Shown one piece after another: positions 40,861 through 52,384 of a stretch of 64,000 nt of DNA. Where the stretch lies: positions 37,339,869 to 37,403,868 of the forward strand of contig NC_046683.1 of NCBI RefSeq assembly GCF_009870125.1, given 5' to 3'. Under the pieces are notes generated by a model. It was given only the letters and a program-made list of their open reading frames with translations, had not been told where the DNA came from and did no database searches. Origin of the DNA: Drosophila pseudoobscura (taxonomy: Eukaryota > Arthropoda > Insecta > Diptera > Drosophilidae). The translations under genes were made by a program, and so were the position numbers. Position 1 is the first letter of the stretch. Each line of letters begins with the position of its first letter.

Positions 40861-41543
40861 CTACAATTTAAGCTTTTTGCCATCACTTTTTTCCAATCTG
40901 GCCTTCCGTTCCTGAGCATACTGGAAATATTTTTGAGTTGTATGGTCGTAGTCCTGATCCTCGAGCGCAAGCTTCTGTTTAAATGCACCTGTAGACAATA
41001 TAAAAAATATGAAAAATTAGGTAATTACACAAGCTAAAATAGTAAAACTTACTTCTTAGTGCTAAAGTGGTTCGAAGTCCTCTTACACACTTTTTGGATT
41101 CTGTCCCACGCCAGGAGAAAAACTTCGCCACATCATTGCTTGTAATCTGTCGCCAGGAGCTCCTTATAAGCTTATAAAACGTTTTTTCATTGATAGCGAT
41201 TAATTCCTTGATCTTGAGAAAAAAAAAGAGATTAATCAAAAGATTTACACAGAATAAAAAGCAAGGCATTGCCTGCCATATGGCTGACATTATTAGCAGA
41301 CAGCCACTTCGCTAACCGATTATTAAAGTCAGTTTAACTGGAATGTTCAGTGAATGGAAATTTATTATTTTCCGCATTTTCAGTAAACTGGAATGCATTA
41401 CTTTCGCCAGATAATGCATTTTGTTGGTGTTCGGGTTCCGAAATATTTTGCCTATAATTCGATTTAACCTAAAAATCTCCAGTAGCTCTTTGCACATGTC
41501 AAGCCTCTCCGATATATGTTCGGCTTTTTCTTTTGGAGGACAT
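40861..41543 (-). pseudogene. Spliced gene remnant, possibly DUF4806-like (left arm copy)
   Basis: This is the exact mirror of the right-arm gene at 49849-50531; see that entry for the reading. The last intron is at 40989-41052. The three in-frame stops are in the same places in both arms. Confidence 0.55.
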
Positions 41544-42159
41544 TTTCTTTATTAATAATGTACTTACCTATTGGTAGAAATTTCTAGTAAATGCGTAAGA
41601 GATTGTAGATTTTCTAACTTTGCACTGCACAGTTCGACGAAAATAATTGAAATGCCGGCGCAAGGAACGCACGCTTTATTAGCACTTGTTTCTAATGCTG
41701 GACACATGTAGCAAAAGAAAAACACGAATGACTTCTCGACCACTAATCTGTCGAAGGAAGCTTGCCGGACCGGCAGCACAGTCGCAGCGCACTTTCCTAA
41801 TGTAAAACTCCCGCTTGCGCACTCGTTTGCGAGCGTTTTGCGACCCAAGAATTAGAGCTCATTTTTGTCTCGCTTGCGACCTCGTTTGCGTGAGTTTTGC
41901 GATACAAAACCATATCGTACATGCAAAAGGCATGTTTGTTAGTTTGCTGGGATATACCACTATACTAATTTTAAGTATCGGGTATAAGAGCATGCACCCT
42001 CGTTCTCTCTATGAACAGCAGACTTCGTTTCTTTTCGTTTCGGTTTACCGTTTAGCGTTTTACGTTGAGCTGTTCGTGAGACTCTTTCTTATCGAACATC
42101 GCACAAAGAGAGATACGAGTGACGCTGGCACAGACCGATTGGCTAAAAAAGTCAACGCA

Positions 42160-42578
42160 AACGGTCTTTTCAATAAGTTGTCTTTTTTACTCACAGCGTC
42201 ACATATTTTGATTCATTTTCGTTTCTTACGGATACGAAACTCATAAAGTTTCTCGACGTGTTTGGGTTCATACCAATGGCATTATAAATTGGATCAAGAA
42301 TTTCTTTAAATCGCTCGCTATCCAAAAATAAAAATTTCTTTCCGTCAGTTGTTAAAATTTTAATAAGTGAATTTACAATAGATTCTTCACTTGTTTCATG
42401 TGTAATTTCGTATTCTTTACAACTTCAATTTCGGCCTCCTCTTCGCTGTCGCACGTTCTAAATATTTCACCATGTTTATTTTGACGTTTAAAATTTGTAG
42501 AATGATTGCCAGCTAATTTTACTCCGCATACTGATTTATTGTCAAATGAATTAAATGTAAAAAATGTATGCACTTTTT
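42160..42578 (-). pseudogene. hAT-type BED-finger protein scrap
   Basis: On the minus strand CGVKLAGNHSTNFKRQNKHG is the second half of a BED-type zinc finger. After a stop, LTEGKNFYFW and, in another frame, KEILDPIYNAIGMNPNTSRN are typical of the region that follows such fingers in hAT transposases. The scrap is cut on its N-terminal side by a DINE end at 42579 and on the other side at the palindrome border. The catalytic core is absent. Confidence 0.6.
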
Positions 42579-43140
42579 TATACCCGATACTCAAAATGAA
42601 TATTGGGGTATATTAGATTTGTGGTGAAAATGGAAGTGTGTAACGTCCAGAAGGAATCGTTTCCGACCCCATAAAGTATATATATTCTTGATCAGCATCA
42701 ATAGCCGACTCGATTGAGCCCTGTCCGTCGGTCCGTCCGTCTGTCTGTCCGTCTGTCCGTCCCTATTACCGCCTAGTGCTCAAAGAATATAAGACATTTT
42801 ATATTTCAAAACTTTTCGCCGCCCACACAAAGGGCGAAAATCTGTGGCATCCACAATTTCATAGATACAAGAAAACAAAAAACGGAGAATCGTAAAGAAT
42901 GATACATATGCAGACTGTCTCTCTCTAACACACACGTATCATAGGCGGCTTTGCTTAGCATAAAACATTAGCGCCTAGATCTCAGGGACTGCAAGAGCTA
43001 GAGCAACCAAATTTTTAATCCAATCTCCTGTGAAACCGGACCTTGTCGAGTTTGTTTTTTTCGCCACACCCCTTCCCGCCCCCGCAAAGGACGAAAATCA
43101 ATCTCGGAGACTATTGAAACTATCTGGTAAAGCTCTCACT
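42579..43140 (+). mobile_element. DINE-1-type element, shortened
   Basis: It starts TATACCCGATACTCAAAATG and carries the microsatellite core (42720-42765), then several internal deletions. Its right part appears to resume after the nested copy (44268-44382), where CTCACTGTTACAAGACT and CTCTCCGCACGCACTCTTTG are found. Confidence 0.8.
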
Positions 43141-43160
43141 GTTACAAAACTTTTTGTAAT

Positions 43161-44267
43161 TATACCCGATACTCAAAATGAGTATTGGGGTATATTAGAT
43201 TTGTGGTAAAAGTGGATGTGTGTAACGTCCAGAAGGAATCGTTTCCGACCCTATAAAGTATATATATTCTTGATCAGCATCAATAGCCGAGTCGATTGAG
43301 CCCTGTCTGTCTGTCCGTCCGTCCGTCTGTCCGTCTGTCCGTCCCCTTCAGCGCCTAATGCTCAAAGACTTTAAGAGCTAGAGCAACGATGTTTTGGATC
43401 CAGACTTCTGTGATATGTCACTGCTCCAAAAATATTTCAAAACTTTGCCCCGCCCACTTCCGCCCCCACAAAGGGCGAAAATCTGTGGCATCCACAATTT
43501 TAAAGATACGAGAAAACTAAAAACGCAGAATCATAGAAGATGACTATATCTTCTAGAGTGCAAAATCTGAACCAGATCGTATAATTATTACAGCCAGAAT
43601 CACGAAAACAATATCACTCTTTCTCGCTCTGTCTCACTCTAACACACAGGTTTCATGGTCGGTTTTGCCAATTGCAAAATATGAGTTCAAGGATCTCAGA
43701 ACCTATAAAAGCCAGAGCAACCAAATTTGGTATCCACACTCCTGTGATATCGGACCTTGACCGTTTCCTGTCCAAATTTCGCCACACCCCCTTCCGCCCC
43801 CGCAAAGGACGAAAATCTGAGGCAACCACAAATCTCAGAGACTATTAAGGCTAGAGTAACCAAATTTGGTGCACACACTCCTTTAAGATGTCACTATAAA
43901 ACGTATATCTCAAAATTTCGCCCCACCCCCATCCGCCCCCACAAAGGACGAAAATCTGTTGCATCCACAATATTGCAGATTTGAGAAAACTAAAAACGCA
44001 GAATCATAGATAATGACCATATCTATTAGATTGCTGAATCTGGATCAGATCAGACCATTTTTTTTGCCAAAAGGAACAAATCAATTTGCAGTGGCTACGC
44101 AGCGCCCGACGTCACGCTCAGACTGATTTTCTGTCTCTCTCGCACGCACTCTTTGTCGTGTCGTTAAATATTAGCGCCATCTGCCGGAGGAGAGCCATAC
44201 TGACTTAGTATCGGGTATAACCTTAGAGTTGCGGTGTCCGCAGCAACTCACAACGTTCCCCCTCGTT
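43161..44267 (+). mobile_element. Full-length DINE-1-type element (1,107 bp) nested near another DINE
   Basis: It starts TATACCCGATACTCAAAATG and ends ACGTTCCCCCTCGTT. The flanks share a CTCACTGTTACAA(A/G)AC motif on both sides (43136-43150 and 44280-44294), which suggests insertion into, or local duplication of, that sequence. Confidence 0.9.
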
Positions 44268-44382
44268 TTTCACTGTAGAACTCACTGTTACAAGACTATT
44301 TCTTTTTGGTCACTGTAGAGAGCTCACTGATTTTCTGCCTCTCCGCACGCACTCTTTGTCGTTTAATGTAGCCATACTGACT
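44268..44382 (+). mobile_element. Terminal scrap of a DINE-1-type element
   Basis: Sequence resembling the GA/CT-rich terminal region (TGATTTTCTGCCTCTCCGCA) ends at GCCATACTGAC, where the poly-T of the Jockey-clade element begins. Confidence 0.65.
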
Positions 44383-44575
44383 TTTTTTTTTTAATTTATT
44401 TATTTATTAAGCGTTGAATCCGTACATTGCATATATCGTATCTTAACAACACAGGTAAATAGTATTAAGGAGACCAAACCTATTGCTTTATGCAAGAGGA
44501 CTTATAGAGATATAATATAGTATAGTATATAGTAATAATAAAAAAAAAGTAATATTATAATATTGGGAGGGAAAC

Positions 44576-47249
44576 TTAGAGTTGGCCAATAGTTTTGGCA
44601 AAACCCAATCTCTTCAACCGCCTCAAAGGCCTGGCAGGTAGTAATCGTCTGGCGAGCATACTATGGTGTCTAATTAGCCTGTCACTGTATCTGCTGGTAT
44701 GCCTTCCAATCTGCTCCTCTACTGTATGCAGATTCAAATCCCGATGTAGGGTGGAGCCGCGCACGTACCAAGGGCAGTTCGTTATTTGCCTCATGGCGCG
44801 ATTCTGCAAGACCTGTATCCGTTTATAGTTCGATTTGGCAGCTATAACCCAAATCTGCACACCGTATAGCCAGATCGGGGCTACACAGTGTACATAAACT
44901 GCTCTTTTGGCTCTCAGTGACATGGTGCTTCTTCTGTTAATCAGCCACCGCAATTGCTGCATTCTTTGCCCACATTTACGAGCCGTAGCTCGTGTGGACC
45001 AAAAGTAAGACGCTTATCAAGGGTGATACCGAGATACTTTGCTTGCTTTGGTTGGTCCAAAGTTACGCCTTCAAGCTTTATGGGTGGGGTGTGGTCTATG
45101 AGCGCTTTCAGGGTGAAGCAAGGATTGGTGGTCTTCAGTGGGTTGACTTTTAAATTCCATCTTTTGCACCAAGCTGCCAGAGAGTAGAGGTACTCTTGGA
45201 GACCATCTGCTGCCTCAAGGCGGCACTTGGAGCTGTAGAGCAGTGCTATATCGTCCGCATAGGTAGCAAGCAGAGCCTTACGGGGGGCCTCCATATGTTG
45301 CTCGCTTGGGGAGGGTAGATCTGCAGTATAGATAGAGTAAAGCAGCTCCAGCTCTCATTTGGCAAGGTGTTGAATGTGTGTTCCTGAACCTGACCATAAA
45401 CTGACGTCCTTCCAAGTATGATCGTAGGACACCGTAGTATGGTGCTGGGAACAGTTTTTTAATTTTGCTCAGTAGGCCGATATGCCAAACTCTATCGAAG
45501 GCTTGCTGCATTGCAGTATTCTAGATCATCATAGGCCTGTAGGATGTGTCCTGCCAATCTGTGGACTTGCTCCACTGTGCCGTGTCCCTCCCGAAAGCCA
45601 AACTGATGATCCGGCAAGATACCGCGTTCCTTGATGATCCCACCAAGACGATTGGCAAGAAGCCTTTCCCAGACCTTCGATAAGGAAGACAAGAGACTTA
45701 TTGGCCGATACGACTCAGGGTCGTCCTCCGGTTTTCCAGGCTTATGGATCATCAGGATTGTTGCTATCTTCCACTGCTTAGGGAAAAACTGCATCCTTAA
45801 CATGGCGTTAAAGATGAGCACTATGTAGAGTATCGCCCGAGGAGGCAATGCTTTCAGTGTGGAATTGCACACTCTGTCAATGCCAGGAGCCTTCTTCCTC
45901 GGTAGGGACTTGATGACTTCAACAATCTCCTCAGCCCTGGCTGGTTTAATGGGTAAGGCCATTTGTAGAGGTGTTTGCAGACTATATTTTGTCTCTTTGT
46001 ACTGCGCCTCCGTGGCGAATTGGTAATGGGTGAACCTGTCCCCTAAATGATGTACAAACGAATTGGCCTGCTCTTCTTCGTTTCTAGCAAGTTCACCGTT
46101 GGGACACCGGATGGGAATCTGTCTGAACGGTTGTCTCTTAAGAGACTTAGTGGTCTTCCAAAGCGAATATCCAGCATCCACGGTGTAATCCATGGAAGCA
46201 AGCTTTTGTTCAAAGAAGTTGCTTCGAAGTTCTCTCAGGGTGTTTCGAAGTTGCTTGGTAGTCCGGTTCCATAGAATTCGGTCCCATGGGTCTTGAGATC
46301 GGATTGCGCGTCTTCGAAGTCTCCTTTTTTGTAACAAAAGCTCTCTGGCCTCTCTTGTAAGGACTATTCCATAGGCGGCGCTTGTCGGAGGATGCGAGGG
46401 CGTTGAGGCAGCTGCAGCCATGTGTATACTCTCTGTGATGTTATCTACAGCCATCTCGATATCTTCCTCAGAGTTTAGCGAGACGTTCAGTTGAATAGAC
46501 CTCTCCAAATGTTGCCTAAATGCGAGCAGGTCAGTGTGCTTGGTGACTAGATGAGGGCTTGGATTTTCTATAATGCCATCTGTTTTAATGCTGATGACTA
46601 AGGCCAGATGGTCGGAGTCCAGATCCCAGCTCTGACTTATTGTTGCTCGAGAATCCGGAATACCATGATGTACTGCGAAGTCTATGCAGGACGGCGTGTG
46701 ATTGAGTACATATGGGTACCTGGTTGGTGATCCAGTTGCAAGGATCCTAGCGCCAGTAGCAGAGATGGCTTCCGCTAGCTCTCGCCCCCTAGGGGAATTG
46801 TAAGTGTCTCCCCACAGCCAGTGTCGGGCATTCCAGTCACCACCAACCAAATACCTTTGCCCGCAAGCACGGAGTGCATCAATGTAATGTCTTTCCTCAA
46901 TCCTGACTCTGGGAGGGCAGTAAATGGCGCTGAACTCCACATCGCCCAGTCCTGTGGCTACTTTTACTGCTGACATTTGCATGCTGCGTGTCTCAATGAC
47001 CCTTTGTGGAAAATGACGAAGCGAAGTCTTAACTAAAACCGCAACACCACCAACGGTATTATTATTCCGCGATGGCTTGAAGGCTGGATAGAAGGCATAT
47101 CCATGTATTTTAACAGCTGCCCCTCTTTTAATTCTGATCTCCGTCAAAAGAAGAATGTCAACGCTATTCTTGTGCGCGAAGAGCTCAACCTCTTTTGCTT
47201 TCCGTGAAATGCCGTTAGCATTCCAGATGAGAACCTTTAGTGGGTTCAT
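44576..47249 (-). pseudogene. Jockey-clade ORF2: endonuclease and reverse transcriptase
   Basis: The main frame (47249-45492, 585 codons) starts MNPLKVLIWNANGISRKAKE. It shows the endonuclease active-site blocks LLLTEIRIKRG, YLVGGDWNARHWLWGD and LDSDHLALVI, then the RT fingers with MIHKPGKPEDDPESYRPISL and HQFGFREGHGTVEQVHRLAG. A frameshift near 45500 leads into QQAFDRVWH (first catalytic Asp). A second break near 45290 leads to LLATYADDIALLY (active site), and a third near 44950 to AKRAVYVHCVAPIWLYGVQIW. All catalytic motifs are present but in four frames, so the copy is a recent pseudogene. Neighbours are ORF1 upstream and the A-tail downstream. Confidence 0.85.
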
Positions 47250-48923
47250 TGAGATGCTGAAACGTTGTTCTGGAGCTGAAGATTAGATCCAGCCCATTGC
47301 TTAATCGTGTTGGCCAATTCAAAAACCATTTTTTCGAGTTTTTCAAGGCGTTGATTGGCTTGACTATTATGCTGCTGCTGTTCTTGCTGCTGTTGCTGTA
47401 GCCACATAAGAAACTGCTGCTGCTGCTGCTGCTGTTGGAGCTGTTGTTGCCATTGTTGAAATTGTGTCTGCTGTTGTTGTAGCAGTGCCTGAACTTGATA
47501 TGAATTCTGTTGCTGGTTATTCAATCCTTGCGGCTGATGCGCTTGTAGACTATGAAAACGACGCTGAGCAGGTGTAGCAGGTATTGCATTTGAATTACCA
47601 TTTGCTACGGCAGCATAGGAGGCTCCTGTATTACTTCTAGTGCCTACCAAAGGTTGGTGCTGAACAATATTTCGCTGGTGCTGCTGTATTGTTGGTCTTT
47701 ATAACTGGCCATATGGCTTCCAGAACAGTGAACGCAGGTTGGCTGTGTATCTAGGGGGCGTGTGCATTGTGAGGTTTGGTGATTTTCACCGCATCTGGCA
47801 CAGTTGTGATGCCGGCGGCAGTATTTGGCTGTGTGGCCGAAATCCTGGCATCGACGACATTGAGCAATCTCTGTGGATTTTCGCATCCTTTCTATCCTTA
47901 TTTTTTGGCAGCAAAGGGTCTTGCCTTGGTAAATTTCGTCCTTGAGCTAGGATTATGGATGTGAAGGACCTCGAAGCCCAACTTTTTAAATCCGGCGGTA
48001 ATATCATTGTTTAGGGTGCTATGATGTAGGTCTCTTACAACAATTCTATGAGGCTTTTCAGTCTGCAATTGGTATGTGTGGAATTCTATTCCAATGGCAT
48101 CGAAACGATCCACAATTGCTCTATAGGTATCACAGTCTTTGGGGAGGATTCTGACCGTTTCCCCCTGGTTAGCTTTGACGACAACGTTATTCAAGTTTGC
48201 AACGTCCTTTATGACATCAAATAAGTCATTTAAGTTGCTAATATTGACAGCTATTTGTGGTGGTTTTGGAGGGCCTTTAAGCTGATTACCAGAGCTCGTT
48301 GATTCACCTTGAAGACACTGGTCTGTATTAACTGCTTCATAAAGGTGTTCATCTATTTGGTCATTTCCAGCGTCTGCATCTACATTCATCCGAACTTCCT
48401 CATTATTACTATCACTTGGGATGATCGTGTCAAGAATGGCAAATCTGTTGTTGGTGGTTGCCTGTTGGCTTGTAGTGGGGGACACGCCCAGGTACCGGCC
48501 GCCGCTCCCTCGTTTAGATTTAGGATAGGATGACAAAGTCTGATCATTTTTTCTTTTGCCCGTTCTCCGTTTTTGAGCATCCAGAAGTCGTTCGGCAGCA
48601 GTGCGAAGTGTTTTTGCCTCAGTGTCGTCGGGGCATGTGGATATGGAGTTTTCTTGGCTATCAAAGCTTAATGCAGGGCAGATACTGCTTATTGTAGCAG
48701 TTGCCATGGTGTAGGTGGTGTTGTTGGTGGCACTAGTGAATGTTACTGTTGTTGTGGTTTCTGTGGATGTAGAGCGTTCTGCCTCTGAACGGTACTCAGA
48801 ACGAATCTCAGAAGGTAATTTGCCTGATATTAGAAGCATTCTCTCATGATCAGTCCGCTTATTTCTAAGCCGAGAGTCAGATAAAATGTTTTCATTCATT
48901 CTATAGTTATGTATATTCTTCAA
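47246..48923 (-). pseudogene. Jockey-clade ORF1 (gag-like nucleic-acid-binding protein)
   Basis: The frame starting at 48923 (MKNIHNYRMNENILSDSRLR) runs through a disordered Ser/Thr-rich part into the RRM-like region (AVNISNLNDLFDVIKDVANL, RIVVRDLHHSTLNNDITAGF). After a break near 47900, three zinc knuckles follow: CRRCQDFGHTAKYC, CARCGENHQTSQC and CVHCSGSHMASY. After another break near 47645, the C-terminus is glutamine-rich (QQQ runs, 47380-47490), then NQRLEKLEKMVFELANTIKQ, probably a coiled coil. The stop overlaps the ORF2 start by a few bases, as in many Jockey-clade elements. Confidence 0.8.
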
Positions 48924-48950
48924 TTTACCAATATTAAAGAAATGGAGCAG

Positions 48951-49234
48951 GGAGAGATCACCTTAGCTGATAAGCGAAGTTTTTATTGCCCCTCTTGTGC
49001 GGCTGTGCGCAGAGTGAGGGGAATGTCTTGCCCGAAGGGCAGTGAATACAGTTGCAAAAACGTTCACAAATGTGTTTTTTGTTTTTGCCCAATTGCCGAT
49101 ACCGCACGAAGCAGCACCCGAATTTATGATGTACATATGCTATTTTTAGCACACAAGAGCATGCTCTGCTAAAGCAGAATAAAGAAAACAACTTTGCACA
49201 AGCGCGACACAACCGATCTCTATGAAAAATGATT
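48951..49234. other. Unassigned sequence between the Jockey element and the right arm
   Basis: Non-repetitive sequence with an 87-codon plus frame (48909-49172, CPSCAAVRRVRGMSCPKG) that has no recognisable family. It may include the Jockey element 5' UTR. Confidence 0.35.
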
Positions 49235-49848
49235 CGTTGACTTTTTTAGCCAATCGGTCTGTGCCAGCGTCACTCGTATCTCTCTTTGTGCGATGTTCGA
49301 TAAGAAAGAGTCTCACGAACAGCTCAACGTAAAACGCTAAACGGTAAACCGAAACGAAAAGAAACGAAGTCTGCTGTTCATAGAGAGAACGAGGGTGCAT
49401 GCTCTTATACCCGATACTTAAAATTAGTATAGTGGTATATCCCAGCAAACTAACAAACATGCCTTTTGCATGTACGATATGGTTTTGTATCGCAAAACTC
49501 ACGCAAACGAGGTCGCAAGCGAGACAAAAATGAGCTCTAATTCTTGGGTCGCAAAACGCTCGCAAACGAGTGCGCAAGCGGGAGTTTTACATTAGGAAAG
49601 TGCGCTGCGACTGTGCTGCCGGTCCGGCAAGCTTCCTTCGACAGAATAGTGGTCGAGAAGTCATTCGTGTTTTTCTTTTGCTACATGTGTCCAGCATTAG
49701 AAACAAGTGCAAATAAAGCGTGCGTTCCTTGCGCCGGCATTTCAATTATTTTCGTCGAACTGTGCAGTGCAAAGTTAGAAAATCTACAATCTCTTACGCA
49801 TTTACTAGAAATTTCTACCAATAGGTAAGTACATTATTAATAAAGAAA

Positions 49849-50531
49849 ATGTCCTCCAAAAGAAAAAGCCGAACATATATCGGAGAGGCTTGACATGTGC
49901 AAAGAGCTACTGGAGATTTTTAGGTTAAATCGAATTATAGGCAAAATATTTCGGAACCCGAACACCAACAAAATGCATTATCTGGCGAAAGTAATGCATT
50001 CCAGTTTACTGAAAATGCGGAAAATAATAAATTTCCATTCACTGAACATTCCAGTTAAACTGACTTTAATAATCGGTTAGCGAAGTGGCTGTCTGCTAAT
50101 AATGTCAGCCATATGGCAGGCAATGCCTTGCTTTTTATTCTGTGTAAATCTTTTGATTAATCTCTTTTTTTTTCTCAAGATCAAGGAATTAATCGCTATC
50201 AATGAAAAAACGTTTTATAAGCTTATAAGGAGCTCCTGGCGACAGATTACAAGCAATGATGTGGCGAAGTTTTTCTCCTGGCGTGGGACAGAATCCAAAA
50301 AGTGTGTAAGAGGACTTCGAACCACTTTAGCACTAAGAAGTAAGTTTTACTATTTTAGCTTGTGTAATTACCTAATTTTTCATATTTTTTATATTGTCTA
50401 CAGGTGCATTTAAACAGAAGCTTGCGCTCGAGGATCAGGACTACGACCATACAACTCAAAAATATTTCCAGTATGCTCAGGAACGGAAGGCCAGATTGGA
50501 AAAAAGTGATGGCAAAAAGCTTAAATTGTAG
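49849..50531 (+). pseudogene. Spliced gene remnant, possibly DUF4806-like (right arm copy)
   Basis: From the ATG at 49849 one frame reads MSSKRKSRTYIGE, a TGA, a TAG, then NISEPEHQQNALSGESNAFQ and ENAENNKFPFTEH, a TAA, then FNNRLAKWLSANNVSHMAGN. Conserved-looking sequence resumes at 50180 (IKELIAINEKTFYKLIRSSW, then VAKFFSWRGTESKKC, RGLRTTLALR) and crosses a clear 64-bp intron (donor GTAAGT at 50340, acceptor TCTACAG ending 50403) into AFKQKLALEDQDYDHTTQKY and ERKARLEKSDGKKLKL, with TAG at 50529. The splice keeps the frame. The 'NNVSHMA..LL' and 'FSWRG' parts recall DUF4806 proteins, but I am not certain. An upstream intron near 50142-50179 is plausible but its phase does not fit. Three identical stops in both arms make it a pseudogene unless the start is downstream. 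Confidence 0.55.
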
Positions 50532-50634
50532 TACATAATACATACATATACATATATCCTCAATATTCATATTAAATTAATTTCATATTAAAAATTAAAC
50601 ATATTTTTTATTGCGGAACAAAATGGTACCAAAG

Positions 50635-50660
50635 ACTATACAATACCAATATTGTATAGT
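50635..50660. repeat. 26-bp hairpin resembling fused transposon ends (right arm)
   Basis: Mirror of 40732-40757. It lies about 100 bases downstream of the gene remnant stop codon. Confidence 0.7.
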
Positions 50661-51122
50661 ATTTGCTGCTACCCATACACTTTCCTCTCATCCTTTTTCG
50701 TTTCTTCGGTGGCTGGTGCGCGGTGGCTTGTAAAGTATACAGAGCAACATTTGTTGTCTCTTCTTTGAGTGGTTCGGCGTTCGTTTACCATAGGGTTAGT
50801 TCGGAAAGTACCCATGTAGGAACCAGCCAAACAAGTATTTCGGGCATGTTCAATCGGGACCCCCATTACTAGAGGGAGACTACATGAGCTAGAGCAACCA
50901 AATGTTGTATCCAGACTCCTGTGATATGTCACTGTTACAAATGTTGCTAAGACCTTAAAAGAAAAGTCTAGACATTTGCGAGTTGAGTTGTAAATTCAAA
51001 CTAAATTTTAATCTTAAAACAGAGCCTTATATATGATTTGACAATGAGGTAGGAGGTAAAATTTTGTATTCTATAATTATCGTTAGACCTACGCAAAGGA
51101 TACATTTTACTGCGGGTGTCAA

Positions 51123-52211
51123 TTTACCCGATACTCACAATGAGTATTGGGGTATATTAGATTTGTGGTAAAAGTGGATGTGTGTAACGTCCAGAAGGAA
51201 TCGTTTCCGACCCTATAAAGTATATATATTCTTGACCAGCATCAATAGCCGAGTCGATTGAGCCCTGTCTGTCTGTCCGTCCGTCCGTCTGTCCGTCTGT
51301 CCGTCCCCTTCAGCGCCTAGTGCTCAAAGACTATAAGAGCTAGCGCAACGATGTTTTGGATCCAGACTTCTGTGATATGTCACTGCTACAAAAATATTTC
51401 AAAACTTTGCCCAGCCCACTTCCGCCCCCACAAAGGACGAAAATCTGTGGCATCCACATTTTTAAAGATACGATAACACCAAAAACGCAGAATCGTAGAG
51501 AATGACCATATCTTTTAGACTGCAGAATCTGAATTGGATCGTATTATATATTATAGCCAGCATCAAGAAAACAATTTCATTCTTTCTCCCTCCGTCTCTC
51601 TCTAACACACATGTTTCATGGTCGGTTTTGCCAATTGCAAAATATGAGTTCAAGGATCTCAGAATCTATAAGAGCCAGAGCAAACAAATTTGGTATCCAC
51701 AATACTGCGATATCGGATCTTGACCCTTTTGCGTGAAAATTTCGCCACGCAGCCTTTCGACCACGCAAAGGACGAAATTCTGGGGCATTCACAAATCTCA
51801 GAGACTGTTAAGGCTAGAGTAACCAAATTTGGTATCCGCACTTCTGTTAGATCTCACTATAAAACGTATATCTCAACATTTCGCCCCACCCCCTTCCGCC
51901 CACACAAAGGACGAAAATCTGTAGCATCCACAATATTGCAGATTCGAGATAACTAAAAATCAGAATCATAGATAATCACCATATCTATCAGATTGCTGAA
52001 TCTGGATCAGATCGGATAATTTTTATAGCCAAAAGCAAGAAATCAATATGCAGTGGCTACGCAGCGCCCGACGTCACGCTCAGACTGATTTTCTGTCTCT
52101 CTCGCACGCACTCTTTGTCGTGTCGTTTAATATTAGCGGCCTCTGCCGGAGGAGAGCCATACTGACTAAGTATCGGGTATAAATGTAGAGTTGCGGTCTG
52201 CGCAGCAACTC
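51123..52211 (+). mobile_element. DINE-1-type element at the outer edge of the right palindrome arm, chimeric
   Basis: The first part (51125-51581) mirrors the left-arm DINE. The second part (51582 to about 52211) matches the DINE at 26373-27318 better, including CCAATTGCAAAATATGAG-type and GATATCGGATCTTGACCC sequence. The last few bases of the GTTCCCCCTCGTT end are missing. The switch point coincides with the end of arm identity. Confidence 0.9.
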
Positions 52212-52384
52212 ATTTGATAATGAGTAAATTCAAGGTCAAATAAGGAACAAATTTATTACACGCATCGGCATAAGTATTTGGACAAATATTATGCACAACA
52301 TATTCGGTCGTAACTTCTTATTTTTTTTAAGTAGAAACTATATTTATTTATCGTAGATAGGTATTATATTAAGCTATTAATCAC
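52212..52384. other. Unassigned AT-rich sequence
   Basis: No motifs seen. It separates two DINE pieces. Confidence 0.4.

Larger units (their letters stand above)
39811..42157. repeat. Left arm of a large palindrome (2,347 bp)
   Basis: Every landmark in this arm maps to the right arm at 91392 minus its coordinate, with no net insertion or deletion. Three substitutions were noticed (40271, 40319 and 41746, paired with 51121, 51073 and 49646). The inner border is the GTCAACG at 42151-42157. The arm contains the end of a DINE copy, a hairpin, and a gene remnant on the minus strand. Confidence 0.95.
44383..48950 (-). mobile_element. Jockey-clade non-LTR retrotransposon, nearly full length
   Basis: On the minus strand ORF1 (48923 to about 47246) precedes ORF2 (47249 to about 44576), followed by a short 3' UTR and an A-tail visible as a T-run at 44383-44392. 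Both ORFs carry frameshifts. The element occupies most of the spacer between the palindrome arms and so either predates the palindrome or inserted into the spacer. 5' border is approximate. Confidence 0.85.
49235..51581. repeat. Right arm of a large palindrome (2,347 bp)
   Basis: This is the inverted copy of 39811-42157, with exactly equal length. The centre of symmetry is base 45696 and the spacer is 7,077 bp. Beyond 51581 the right side switches to a different DINE variant (CATTCTTTCTCCCTCCGTCT) than the left side. Confidence 0.95.

Noticed and set aside
41948..41990. ATACCACTATACTAATTTTA with AGTATCGGGTATAA in the palindrome arm as a further DINE copy
   Set aside because: Only about 40 bases of one DINE-like terminus are present. 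It may be a scrap, but is too short to list as an element.
41815..42246. Pair of 143-codon frames at 41815-42246 and 49146-49577 of equal length
   Set aside because: Only the part inside the arms is shared. The last 30 or so residues differ because the inner flanks differ, so the equal length is a coincidence and no motif is recognisable.
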